From: Candidatus Krumholzibacteriia bacterium
Lineage (GTDB): Bacteria > Krumholzibacteriota > Krumholzibacteriia > LZORAL124-64-63
NCBI GenBank assembly: GCA_014859985.1
Contig: JACZKN010000309.1
Span: forward strand, 1-13,163
Direction of reading: 5' to 3'
DNA: 13,163 nt
The position numbers were made by a program, and so were the translations under genes. This document shows, piece by piece, positions 1 to 6,631 of the stretch. A model generated the notes under the pieces. That model searched no databases and was not told the origin of the DNA. It saw nothing but the letters and a program-made list of their open reading frames with translations. Within the stretch, counting starts at the first letter, position 1, and the number at the start of each line of letters is the position of its first letter.

Positions 1-132
1 CGCCAACACGTCCCGGTCGGCCAGCACGGTGCGCAGCAGGGCGGCGGGATCGGCGGCAGGCGGCACGCAGAGGACCTCCGGACCCGGGGCGGCGGCGCGG
101 CCTGCGGCGGCGCCCGGGTCATGGACGGTCAT
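1..132 (-). CDS. N-terminal fragment of an unrecognised protein
   Basis: Only the first 44 codons lie in the window; the gene runs off the left edge. The ATG at 132 is preceded on the minus strand by a GAGGT Shine-Dalgarno at a 6-base spacing. The frame shows the strong third-position G/C bias of the neighbouring genes, whereas an alternative ATG ten bases further in gives an Arg/Pro-rich, non-coding-looking frame. The visible part begins with an Ala/Pro/Gly-rich segment followed by a helix-like stretch (around AALLRTVLADRD). I do not recognise the family and assign no function. It is transcribed divergently from etfB across a 155-bp region, so the two could share regulatory sequence. Confidence 0.6.
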   Translation of the reverse strand, partial: MTVHDPGAAAGRAAAPGPEVLCVPPAADPAALLRTVLADRDVLA

Positions 133-189
133 GATCGGACCTCACGGGAGGAAACGCCAGGATGAAGCCGGCGCCGCGGACTCCGCACG

Positions 190-218
190 TTGACCTTCCC
201 CGGGCCGCCCGTTATCTT
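190..218 (+). promoter_or_regulatory. Sigma-70-like promoter of etfBA
   Basis: TTGACC at 190-195 (5/6 to the -35 consensus), a 17-base spacer, and TATCTT at 213-218 (4/6 to the -10). This is one of few AT-rich patches in the intergenic region. It places the transcript start near 225 with a leader of about 60 bases. It also argues that etfB starts at 288 and not at the upstream in-frame ATG at 162, which would lie before the promoter. Confidence 0.55.
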
Positions 219-219
219 T

Positions 220-236
220 GGCGACGCATCGTCGCC
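220..236. promoter_or_regulatory. Operator-like perfect dyad at the etfBA start site
   Basis: A perfect inverted repeat, GGCGACG-CAT-CGTCGCC (7-bp arms, 3-base centre), begins two bases after the predicted -10 box and covers the expected transcription start. The position suits a repressor operator; a short hairpin at the very 5' end of the mRNA is the alternative. No regulator gene lies in the window to pair with it. Confidence 0.35.
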
Positions 237-287
237 CGACCGTTCCCACCATCGGCGCACCCCGGCGCCGCCCCCCCGGGAGGGACC

Positions 288-1067
288 ATGAAGATCGCCG
301 TCTGCGTCAAACAGGTGCCGGATTCCGAAACCCGGATCAACCTGGCCGCCCCCGCGCCCGAACTGGACCAGTCGGGCTTCACGCGCGTGCTCAACCCCTA
401 CGACGCCTACGCCGTCGAGCAGGCCGTGCGCATCAAGGAATCCCGCGAGGGGGTCGAGGTCACGGCCATCACCGTGGGCCCGCAGACCGTCAAGGAGACC
501 CTCAAGAAGGACTGCCTGGCCGTGGGCTGCGACAAGGCGGTGATCGTCGACGACCCCGCCCTCGCGAAGGCCGACCACGCGGCGATCGCCACCGTGCTGG
601 CCGCCGTGCTGGGGCGCGAGCCGTACGACCTGGTGCTCTTCGGCCTCAAGGCCATCGACGGCGACGCCGGCCAGGTGGGCATCCTGGTGGCGCAGAAGCT
701 GGGCCTGCCCCACGTCTCGACCATCACCAAGCTGGAACTGGGCGAAGGGTCGCTGAAGGCCGAGCGGGAGATCGAGGGCGGCAAGGAGATCGTCGAGGCC
801 TCCCTGCCCTGCGTGCTGACCTGCCAGAAGGGCCTGAACGAGCCCCGCCTGCCGAGCCTGCCCAACATCATGAAGGCCGGCATGAAGCCCATCGAGACGG
901 TGACCTGCCGGGACCTCGGCATCGAGGCGCCCGCCAACCTGGTCACCGTGAAGCTGTACTCCCCGCCGCCGGCGCGCGGCGCCTGCAAGCTGGTCGAGGC
1001 GGAGGATCCCGCCGCCGCGGCGCGCGAACTGGCCCGCCTGCTGAGCGAGGAAGCCAAGGTCATCTAA
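288..1067 (+). CDS. etfB: Electron transfer flavoprotein subunit beta
   Basis: The 259-aa protein has the normal EtfB length. It starts with the family-typical MKIAVCVKQVPD, carries the nucleotide-binding-loop motif AIDGDAGQVG near residue 124, and has the EtfB signature EPRLPSLPNIMKA (about residues 184-196). EtfB pairs with EtfA to carry electrons from acyl-CoA and related dehydrogenases to an ETF:quinone oxidoreductase. The start at 288 is chosen because GGGAGGG lies 3-4 bases before it, the family N-terminus begins there, and the predicted promoter lies between it and the longer in-frame start at 162. etfA follows after 27 bases, so the two form an operon. Whether this pair is of the electron-bifurcating kind (extra FAD in the beta subunit) cannot be settled by eye. 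The EMO-type gene at 4393-6402 favours quinone-directed electron transfer. Confidence 0.96.
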   Translation: MKIAVCVKQVPDSETRINLAAPAPELDQSGFTRVLNPYDAYAVEQAVRIKESREGVEVTAITVGPQTVKETLKKDCLAVGCDKAVIVDDPALAKADHAAIATVLAAVLGREPYDLVLFGLKAIDGDAGQVGILVAQKLGLPHVSTITKLELGEGSLKAEREIEGGKEIVEASLPCVLTCQKGLNEPRLPSLPNIMKAGMKPIETVTCRDLGIEAPANLVTVKLYSPPPARGACKLVEAEDPAAAARELARLLSEEAKVI

Positions 1068-1094
1068 CCATCCGGACCAACCGGGGAGCCGACC

Positions 1095-2066
1095 ATGCCG
1101 AACATTGCGGTTTTCATCGAGCACAGAAGCGGCGTCCTCAAGAAGGTCGCCTGGCAGATGCTGAGCGAGGCCCGGCGCCTGGCCGACGCCCACGGGGGCG
1201 AGGTCTGGGGCGTGTTCCTGGGTCCGGACGCCGCCCCGGCCGCGGCCACCGCCGGCAAGCACGGGGCCGACAAGGTCTTCGCCGCCACCGGCGACGCCTT
1301 CGCGGTCTACGACAGCGAACTGTGGGGCACCGCCCTGGCCGCCTTCTGCACCGCGCGGAAGCCGGACCTGGTGCTGGTGGGCTCGACGGCCCTGGGCAAG
1401 GACCTGGCCCCGAAGGCCGCGGCCAAGCTGGGCTGCGCGTGCATCAGCGATGCGGTGGGCCTGAAGTTCGACGGCGGCTGGGAGATCCGGCGCCCCATCT
1501 TCGCGGGCAAGTGTTTCGCCGACGTCACCTTCTCGACACCCCTGGCGATCGTCGGCATCCGCCCCAACGCCTTCGTCATGGCGGAAAGCCCCAAGGCCGG
1601 CGCGGTCGAGAGCTTCGATCCCGGCCTGGACGGGGTCCGGTCCAAGGCGAAGGTCATGTCGGTCGAGGCCGCGACGTCCGGCAAGGTCACGTTGACCGAG
1701 GCCGAGATCGTCGTCTCCGGCGGCCGCGGCATCAAGGGGCCGGAGAACTACCCGCTGATCGAGAAGCTGGCCGAGGCCCTCGGCGCGGCGGCCGGCGCCA
1801 GCCGCGCCATCGTCGACGCCGGCTGGGTAGACTACAGCCACCAGGTGGGCCAGACGGGCAAGACCGTCGCGCCCAACCTCTACGTGGCCTGCGGCATCAG
1901 CGGCGCCATCCAGCACCTGGCCGGCATGAGCAGCAGCAAGTGCATCGTGGCCATCAACAAGGACGCCAACGCGCCCATCTTCAAGGTCGCCGACTACGGC
2001 ATCGTGGGCGACCTGTTCGCCGTGCTGCCGGCGCTGACCGACGAGGTCGGCAGGATCCGCGGCTGA
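1095..2066 (+). CDS. etfA: Electron transfer flavoprotein subunit alpha
   Basis: The 323-aa protein has the usual EtfA length. The N-terminal domain (about 1-195) is the ETF alpha/beta fold shared with EtfB. The C-terminal FAD domain holds the family hallmarks: SGGRG (208-212), GASRAIVDAG (around 234-243), VGQTGKTVAPNLYVACGISG (251-270), IQHLAGM (272-278), INKD (287-290) and ADYGIVGD (299-306). It forms the FAD-carrying heterodimer with EtfB and shuttles electrons from acyl-CoA dehydrogenases. The ATG at 1095 has GGGGAG at a 6-base spacing. A strong hairpin terminator follows 22 bases after the stop, closing a two-gene etfBA operon. All expected FAD-contact motifs are present, so it should be functional. 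Confidence 0.96.
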   Translation: MPNIAVFIEHRSGVLKKVAWQMLSEARRLADAHGGEVWGVFLGPDAAPAAATAGKHGADKVFAATGDAFAVYDSELWGTALAAFCTARKPDLVLVGSTALGKDLAPKAAAKLGCACISDAVGLKFDGGWEIRRPIFAGKCFADVTFSTPLAIVGIRPNAFVMAESPKAGAVESFDPGLDGVRSKAKVMSVEAATSGKVTLTEAEIVVSGGRGIKGPENYPLIEKLAEALGAAAGASRAIVDAGWVDYSHQVGQTGKTVAPNLYVACGISGAIQHLAGMSSSKCIVAINKDANAPIFKVADYGIVGDLFAVLPALTDEVGRIRG

Positions 2067-2088
2067 GCGTCCGACGGTCCTGATGCGC

Positions 2089-2116
2089 GAAGACCGCCTC
2101 CGGGGAGGCGGTCTTC
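2089..2116 (+). terminator. Intrinsic terminator after etfA
   Basis: A perfect inverted repeat has GAAGACCGCCTCC (2089-2101) and its complement (2104-2116), effectively an 11-12 bp stem with a 4-6 base loop. It is followed on the plus strand by GGCTTTCC, a short T-run. The weak U-tract is common in very GC-rich genomes. It lies between etfA and the convergent TPR gene. The minus-strand side has no T-run, so it acts mainly on the etf transcript. Confidence 0.8.
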
Positions 2117-2191
2117 GGCTTTCCTGTGCGCCCTGTGTCGCCGCGGGCCGACCTGGGGCGCCGGCGGCGTACCCGGCCGGCAACCCTGCCG

Positions 2192-3067
2192 CTAGCGCTC
2201 CAGCGCCCTCCAGACGGACGTCATGTTCAGACCCGCCGCCTCGGCGATCCGGGCGTGCTCGCGGGCGCCGTCGCCGTCGCCCAGCTGGCTGAGCGCCACG
2301 CCCAGGTATGCGTGGGCCAGGGCGTCGTCGGGGTTCAGTTCCAGCGCCCGGCGGCAGGACTGGGCCCCGGCGTCGAACTGGCCGAACTCGCAGAAGAGCT
2401 TGCCCTGCCGGGCCCAGGCCGTGGACGAGGACGGGTCCAGGGTCAGGGCCTGGCCGTAGGTGGTGAAGGCCTCCCGGTGCTTGCCTTCCTGCTCGAAGAC
2501 CTGGCCCAGGGCCAGCCACAGCCCGGCGTGTTCGGGCCCTTCGGCGATGTAGCGCAGGCAGGTCTCCTCGGCCTCGGCGACCTGGCCGGTTTCGCACAGC
2601 CCGCGCACCAGCCGCACCTGGGGCAGCGGATCGCCCGGGGCCAGTTCGATCGCCTTGCGGAAGCTGTCCAGGCCCGAACGGGCCCAGCCCAAGGCCAGGT
2701 AGATCTCGCCCAGCTGCACGTGGGCGCCCACGTGGCCGGCGTCCAGCACCAGGGCCTCGCGGGTGGCGGATTCGGCCTTGGTCCACTGCTTCTGGAGCTG
2801 GTAGGCGCGCCCCAGGTCCACCATCAGGTCGGCGGTGACGTCGGCCCGCACCCGGCCGCGCTCGAGGACCTCGGCGGCGGCGACGGGGTTGCCCAGCTTG
2901 AAGTAGAAGTCGGCATAATCCTGGTAGGCCCGCGCCGTGGCCGGATCGGCGGCCAGCAGGGCTTCGCCCTGGACCTTCGAGGTGACGACGGTGGCGGCGG
3001 CCGGCACGGCCACGATCGCCGTCGCGAGGATGAGCAGGCCCAGGCGGGCGGCGGACTTGCAATGCAT
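2192..3067 (-). CDS. Exported tetratricopeptide-repeat (TPR) protein
   Basis: The 291-aa protein has a signal peptide at residues 1-25: K4 and R8, a hydrophobic core LGLLILATAIVAV, and an AAA cleavage site. No lipobox is seen. The rest is TPR helices: clear repeats at about 114-146 (LGEIYLALGWARSGLDSFRKAIELAP), 183-212 (LALGQVFEQEGKHREAF) and 217-246 (ending ALELNPDD), with weaker ones at 46-73, 80-110, 149-178 and 251-280. TPRs are protein-binding scaffolds; no enzyme domain is visible, so it is probably a periplasmic or outer-membrane-associated assembly or interaction factor. The ATG at 3067 has GGGGGAG at a 6-base spacing. A sigma-54-like promoter lies about 75 bases upstream. It is convergent with etfA and downstream of the NMO-family gene on the same strand. 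The partner is unknown. Confidence 0.88.
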   Translation of the reverse strand: MHCKSAARLGLLILATAIVAVPAAATVVTSKVQGEALLAADPATARAYQDYADFYFKLGNPVAAAEVLERGRVRADVTADLMVDLGRAYQLQKQWTKAESATREALVLDAGHVGAHVQLGEIYLALGWARSGLDSFRKAIELAPGDPLPQVRLVRGLCETGQVAEAEETCLRYIAEGPEHAGLWLALGQVFEQEGKHREAFTTYGQALTLDPSSSTAWARQGKLFCEFGQFDAGAQSCRRALELNPDDALAHAYLGVALSQLGDGDGAREHARIAEAAGLNMTSVWRALER

Positions 3068-3141
3068 GGTACTCTCCCCCGGGGGGTGTGGCGTGCAAAC
3101 TGCCGTCCCGGGGGCGACCCGGGACGTTCCGGGGATGCCGA

Positions 3142-3157
3142 AGCAAAGCGGGTGCCA
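3142..3157 (-). promoter_or_regulatory. Sigma-54-type (-24/-12) promoter of the TPR gene
   Basis: Read on the minus strand the site is TGGCACCCGCTTTGCT. It matches the RpoN consensus TGGCACG-N4-TTGCW at every defined position except the seventh (C for G). The GG and GC doublets are exactly 12 bases apart, as sigma-54 requires. The predicted start is near 3131, giving a leader of about 65 bases before the ATG at 3067. Any activator site would lie upstream, probably within the 3' end of the NMO-family gene. Confidence 0.5.
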
Positions 3158-3228
3158 GCGGCACGTACGGAAAACGCCAAGGGCCGGCCCGGCGGCGGCG
3201 GCGCGGCCGGGGCGTGGCGGGCCCGGCC

Positions 3229-4269
3229 TCAACCCAGCCGCGCGCGCACCTCGCTGACGGCGGCGTCGGCCTCGTCCACGATCTCCTGCAGGATGTCCCG
3301 CAGGGGCTGCACCTTGCGCAGCATGCCCACCGACTGGCCCGCCATCAGCGAGCCGTGCTCCACGTCGCCGTCCACGGCGGCGCGCCGCAGCGAACCGACC
3401 CAGTACTCCTCGACCTTGAACTGGGCCTCCTGGCGGCCGATGGTGCCGGCCTTGAGCTGGCCGATCAGGTCGAGCTGCAGCTCGCCGAAGTGGGTCATGG
3501 CGTGGTTGTTCAGGGCGCGCACCGAGACCACCGGCAGCTTGACGCTGTACTGGGGCGTGGCGATGGCCTCGCGGGCGCGGGCCTTGATGAACACCTCCTT
3601 GAACTTCGGGTGGGCGTTGCACTCCTGGGCCAGGACGAACCGCGTGCCCATCTGGGCGCCGGCCGCGCCCATCAGCGACAGGTGGGCGATCATCTTGCCG
3701 GTGCCGATGCCCCCGGCCACGAAGATCGGGACCTGGGGGAACGCGAAGAGGATCTCCTGCAGCAGCACCGCGGTCGAGACGTGGCCGATGTGCCCGCCGG
3801 CCTCGCTGCCCTCGAGGATCAGGGCGTCGGCGCCGTACTCGATCATGCGCTTGGCGATGGAATCGGTGGAGGCGAAGCACAGCACCTTCGCGCCCGAGTC
3901 CTTGGCCTTCTGCACCTCGGTCTGGCGCGGGATGGAGCCGGCGAAGACGATGTGCCCCACCTTCTGCTCGCAGAGGATGTCCAGGTGCGGCAGGTAGTGC
4001 GGGGCGATGGTGATGACGTTGCCGGCGAAGGGCCGGTCGGTCTGCTCCCGGGTCTTGCGGACGAAGTCGGCGAACATCTCCGGCGGCATGTTGCCGGCCG
4101 CGAGCACGCCGAACGCGCCCAGGTTGCTCATGCGCGACACCAGGTCCGGGTCGCTGATCCAGGTCATGGCCCCGCACATGATGGGCAGCTCGGTACCGAG
4201 GAATTCCTTGCCCCGCTTCCAGATCCGGTCGAGCTGGGGTGTGGCTTTGACGGGCGTGTCGGCGCTCAT
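3229..4269 (-). CDS. FMN-dependent NAD(P)H flavin oxidoreductase, nitronate monooxygenase/FabK family
   Basis: The 346-aa TIM-barrel flavoprotein is of 2-nitropropane dioxygenase (NMO) type. Seen: LPIMCGAMTWISDPDL at the N-terminus (28-43), EGSEAGGHIGH (153-163) holding the family's active-site His160, and the FMN-phosphate motifs GGIGTG (186-191) and AQMGTRFVLAQE (205-216). Family members either oxidise nitronates, reduce enoyl-ACP (FabK), or are uncharacterised flavin oxidoreductases. The GGHIG motif alone does not separate these, so the substrate is left open. The ATG at 4269 has AAGGAT at a short spacing. The gene follows the EMO-type gene on the same strand after 123 bases that contain its own predicted promoter. 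The link with Etf/EMO suggests lipid or acyl-CoA metabolism, but this is inference. Confidence 0.88.
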   Translation of the reverse strand: MSADTPVKATPQLDRIWKRGKEFLGTELPIMCGAMTWISDPDLVSRMSNLGAFGVLAAGNMPPEMFADFVRKTREQTDRPFAGNVITIAPHYLPHLDILCEQKVGHIVFAGSIPRQTEVQKAKDSGAKVLCFASTDSIAKRMIEYGADALILEGSEAGGHIGHVSTAVLLQEILFAFPQVPIFVAGGIGTGKMIAHLSLMGAAGAQMGTRFVLAQECNAHPKFKEVFIKARAREAIATPQYSVKLPVVSVRALNNHAMTHFGELQLDLIGQLKAGTIGRQEAQFKVEEYWVGSLRRAAVDGDVEHGSLMAGQSVGMLRKVQPLRDILQEIVDEADAAVSEVRARLG

Positions 4270-4309
4270 GGCATCCTTCCCGGGCCCCGGGGGCCCCGAG
4301 CCGCGTAGG

Positions 4310-4329
4310 CGGTCCGCCGGGACGGACCG
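4310..4329. other. Hairpin in the leader of the NMO-family gene
   Basis: A perfect 7-bp inverted repeat (CGGTCCG / CGGACCG, 6-base loop) lies between the predicted -10 box and the ATG at 4269. It would form in the 5' leader. It is not followed by a T-run in either direction. It may be mRNA structure or an operator; the call rests on symmetry alone. Confidence 0.3.
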
Positions 4330-4353
4330 TCGCGAACCTGGCGAACGGCACGA

Positions 4354-4382
4354 TCAATACCAGAAAGCGTCCGGATTGGCAA
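4354..4382 (-). promoter_or_regulatory. Sigma-70-like promoter of the NMO-family gene
   Basis: On the minus strand there is TTGCCA (4382-4377, 5/6 to -35), a 17-base spacer, and TATTGA (4359-4354, partial -10 match). It sits in the only AT-richer patch between the EMO-type gene and this gene, starting right after the upstream stop codon. It implies that the NMO-family gene can be transcribed independently, with a leader of about 75 bases. Confidence 0.45.
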
Positions 4383-4392
4383 CCGGCCGCCG

Positions 4393-6402
4393 CTACTCCA
4401 CCCGCTCGAGCAGCACCTCGGCGATGTCCCGGGCGCGCAGCGTCTCCTGCCGGTCGGTCTCCTTGATGGCGTCGCCCAGCATGGTCAGGCAGAAGGGGCA
4501 GGCGGTGCAGACCTCCTGCGCGCCGGTGGCCGCGGCCTCCTCGATGCGGTTGTGGTTGATGCGGGTGCCCAGGTCCTCCTCCATGAACATGCGGCCGCCG
4601 CCGGCGCCGCAGCAGAAGCCCTCGCGGCGGTTGCGGGGCATTTCGGTGTTCCGCACCCCCGGCGCCGCGGCCAGCACCTCGCGCGGCGACTCGTAGATGC
4701 CGTTGTGGCGGCCCAGGTAGCAGGAGTCGTGGTAGGTGACGTGCAGGTCCTGGCCGGCCTTCACCTTCAGCCGGCCGGTCCGGACCAGGTCGGTCAGCAG
4801 CTCGCTGTGGTGGATGACCTCCACCCCCTGCAGCCCGAAGTCCGGGTACTCGTTGGCGATGGCGTTGAAGCAGTGGGGGCAGGCGGTGACGACCTTCCTG
4901 ACGTCGTAGCGCTGGAAGGTGGCGATGTTCTGCGGGGCCTGCATCTGGAACAGGTACTCGTGCCCCACCCGCCGCGCGGGATCGCCGCAGCAGCCCTCCT
5001 CCTTGCCCAGGATGGCGTAGTCCACGCCGGCCAGGTTCATCAGGGTGCAGAAGGCGCGCAGCACCTCGCTGTTGCGGGGGTCGAAGCTGCCGGCGCAGCC
5101 CACGAAGAGCAGGTACTCGGCCTTGCCTTTGTCCCGCAGGCGCGGGATCGGCAGGTCGCCCGTCCAGTCCTCCCGCGCCGCCGACGGGGCGTTCCAGGGG
5201 TTGGAGTTGTTTTCGAGGCCCTTGAGCGCGTTCTGCAGCGCCGCCGGCACCTTGGCCTCCATCATCACCAGGTGGCGCCGCTGGTCGATGATGTTGGGGA
5301 TGTGGTCGATCATCACCGGGCAGGCGCTGACGCACCAGCCGCAGGTGGTGCAGGCCCAGAGGGCCTCCGGATCGTTGACGTCGCCGATGAGGGCGGGCCG
5401 CGCGTGGGCCTCGATCAGGGCCTTGGCCTCGGTCTCGCGGCCCTGGGCCTTGAGCTTGCCCACGGCCGCCAGGTGGTCGGCCATGCCATAGGCGTGGTCG
5501 CGCTCGTCGACGATGATGCTGCGCGGGTGCAGGGGCTTGCCGGTCAGGTCGGCCGGGCACATCTCGTCGCAGCGGCCGCACTCGGTGCAGGTGTACATGT
5601 CCAGGAAGCGGCGGACGCCGAAATCCTCGATGCGGCCCACGCCGAAGGTCTCGCGGCCCTCGAATTCCAGCTTCTCCAGCGCCGCGGTGGGCGTCAGCCG
5701 GCGCAGGAAGACCGCCGGCAGGGCGGTCAGGACGTGGAAGTGCTTGCCGTAGGGCAGGAAGTTCAAAAACGCCAGCACCAGCACGATGTGGGACCAGTAC
5801 ATGGCCTGGAACCAGGCATCGACCGTGCCCGCGGACCGCCCGACGAAGGCGCCCGCAAGCGCCGTCGAGGCCCAGGCCCAGCCGCGCTCCCGGTCGCCGG
5901 GCGTGCGGGTGAACTGGGCGGCGTCCCCCAGCAGGTCGGTGGCCATCAGGGCGCCGATCCACAGCAGGATCAGCACGCCCTCGGCGCTCAGGTGCAGCCG
6001 CCGCGGCCGCACCACCAGGCGGCGCCAGATGCCGTAGAGCACGGCCACCAGCACGATCACCGCGAAGGTGTCCTTCAGGACGGCGTAGACCAGGCCCGCC
6101 GGACCGCCCAGCAGGGGCAGGTGGAAGTCCGCGTCGAAGCCGCGGCCGATCAGGGTGACCGTGCGCAGCGAGACCGCCAGGAAACCGAAGAAGATGGCCG
6201 CGTGCATCCAGCCGGCGCCCTTCTCGTAGAGGAGGCGCTGTTGCCCGAAGCCGATCCCCGCCAGGGAGCGCAGGCGGTCGCCCAGCCGGTCCACGGTGAA
6301 GCGGCCCTCGCCCGCCCGCAGCAGCCACCAGCGGTCGGCGATGGTGCTGGCGAACACGGCCAGCGCGCAGATCAGCAACAGGGACATGACGACCGGATTC
6401 AC
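4393..6402 (-). CDS. Membrane (Fe-S) oxidoreductase of ETF:menaquinone oxidoreductase (EMO) type
   Basis: This 669-aa protein has three parts. Residues 1-220 are a NarI/HdrE-like membrane domain with about five helices (5-21, 63-85, 104-124, 139-157, 199-217) and candidate heme-b histidines H67, H205, H221 and H223. Residues 272-283 (CTECGRCDEMCP) and 351-362 (CTTCGWCVSACP) bind two [4Fe-4S] clusters. The C-terminus has two CCG (HdrD/GlpC) domains: C436, C471/C472, C508, C511, and C561, C597/C598, C632, C635. This is the architecture of the membrane EMO protein that passes electrons from EtfAB to menaquinone in syntrophic and Geobacter-like beta-oxidisers; etfBA lies 2.3 kb away. The start is GTG at 6402, preceded by GGAAGGGG; an ATG five codons inside lacks a comparable site. 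All cluster cysteines are intact. A heterodisulfide-reductase-like enzyme with another donor is the alternative. Confidence 0.88.
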   Translation of the reverse strand: MNPVVMSLLLICALAVFASTIADRWWLLRAGEGRFTVDRLGDRLRSLAGIGFGQQRLLYEKGAGWMHAAIFFGFLAVSLRTVTLIGRGFDADFHLPLLGGPAGLVYAVLKDTFAVIVLVAVLYGIWRRLVVRPRRLHLSAEGVLILLWIGALMATDLLGDAAQFTRTPGDRERGWAWASTALAGAFVGRSAGTVDAWFQAMYWSHIVLVLAFLNFLPYGKHFHVLTALPAVFLRRLTPTAALEKLEFEGRETFGVGRIEDFGVRRFLDMYTCTECGRCDEMCPADLTGKPLHPRSIIVDERDHAYGMADHLAAVGKLKAQGRETEAKALIEAHARPALIGDVNDPEALWACTTCGWCVSACPVMIDHIPNIIDQRRHLVMMEAKVPAALQNALKGLENNSNPWNAPSAAREDWTGDLPIPRLRDKGKAEYLLFVGCAGSFDPRNSEVLRAFCTLMNLAGVDYAILGKEEGCCGDPARRVGHEYLFQMQAPQNIATFQRYDVRKVVTACPHCFNAIANEYPDFGLQGVEVIHHSELLTDLVRTGRLKVKAGQDLHVTYHDSCYLGRHNGIYESPREVLAAAPGVRNTEMPRNRREGFCCGAGGGRMFMEEDLGTRINHNRIEEAAATGAQEVCTACPFCLTMLGDAIKETDRQETLRARDIAEVLLERVE

Positions 6403-6423
6403 GGGAACCCCTTCCGGCAGCGA

Positions 6424-6440
6424 CCGGTCCGGGGGACCGG
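6424..6440. other. Short hairpin in the leader of the EMO-type gene
   Basis: CCGGTCC-GGG-GGACCGG, a perfect 7-bp inverted repeat, lies 22 bases upstream of the GTG start at 6402, next to its ribosome-binding site. It may be mRNA structure or an operator half of the divergent region. I found no convincing promoter for the minus-strand gene in 6403-6541; the best candidate -10 (TAAGTT) lacks a good -35. Confidence 0.25.
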
Positions 6441-6541
6441 CGCGGGAGCGTGCGCGCAACAGCAGGTGCAGCAACGGGAAACTTAGCCCATGGCCCCGCC
6501 CCGGTGAAGCGAAAACCGGGCGGGGGCGGCGCCGGCCGGCC

Positions 6542-6570
6542 TTTACAAGCCCGCGGCCGACCCGTAACAT
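6542..6570 (+). promoter_or_regulatory. Sigma-70-like promoter of the sugar-nucleotide gene cluster
   Basis: TTTACA at 6542-6547 (5/6 to -35), a spacer of exactly 17 bases, and TAACAT at 6565-6570 (4/6 to -10). It would start transcription near 6577, about 55 bases before the ATG at 6632. It is the best promoter candidate for the whole plus-strand unit through 11754. Confidence 0.55.
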
Positions 6571-6631
6571 GGGCGGCGGCATCGTCCCCTTGTCCGCCGG
6601 ACCGGCGGGCCCTTCCCCCGAAAGGATCCCC

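Noticed and set aside
162..287. An upstream in-frame ATG that would extend EtfB by 42 residues
   Set aside because: It precedes the predicted promoter and the extension is Pro/Arg-rich, unlike any EtfB. The ATG at 288 has a good ribosome-binding site and the canonical N-terminus.
129..3164. A 1011-codon minus-strand open frame opposite etfBA
   Set aside because: It shows repetitive Arg/Gly/His/Asp-rich composition with no domain, lies antisense to etfB and etfA, and is a mirror of their codon bias.
3180..3228. A GC-rich palindromic patch (GGGCCGGCCC) followed on the minus strand by a short T-run, as a terminator of the NMO-family gene
   Set aside because: The palindrome has no loop and the flanking repeats do not pair cleanly, so it is not called as a terminator.
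4278..4300. A G/C-block palindrome just upstream of the NMO-family start
   Set aside because: It consists of runs of C and G only; such symmetry arises easily by chance at this base composition, and there is no further support.
3088..6486. Long plus-strand open frames opposite the NMO-family and EMO genes (including 4552-6486)
   Set aside because: These are His/Gln/Val/Gly-rich low-complexity translations with no recognisable motif, mirroring well-supported genes on the minus strand.
6296..6631. An in-frame N-terminal extension of the CoA-binding protein
   Set aside because: It overlaps the start of the divergent EMO-type gene and its own promoter. The ATG at 6632 has AAAGGA and fits family length.
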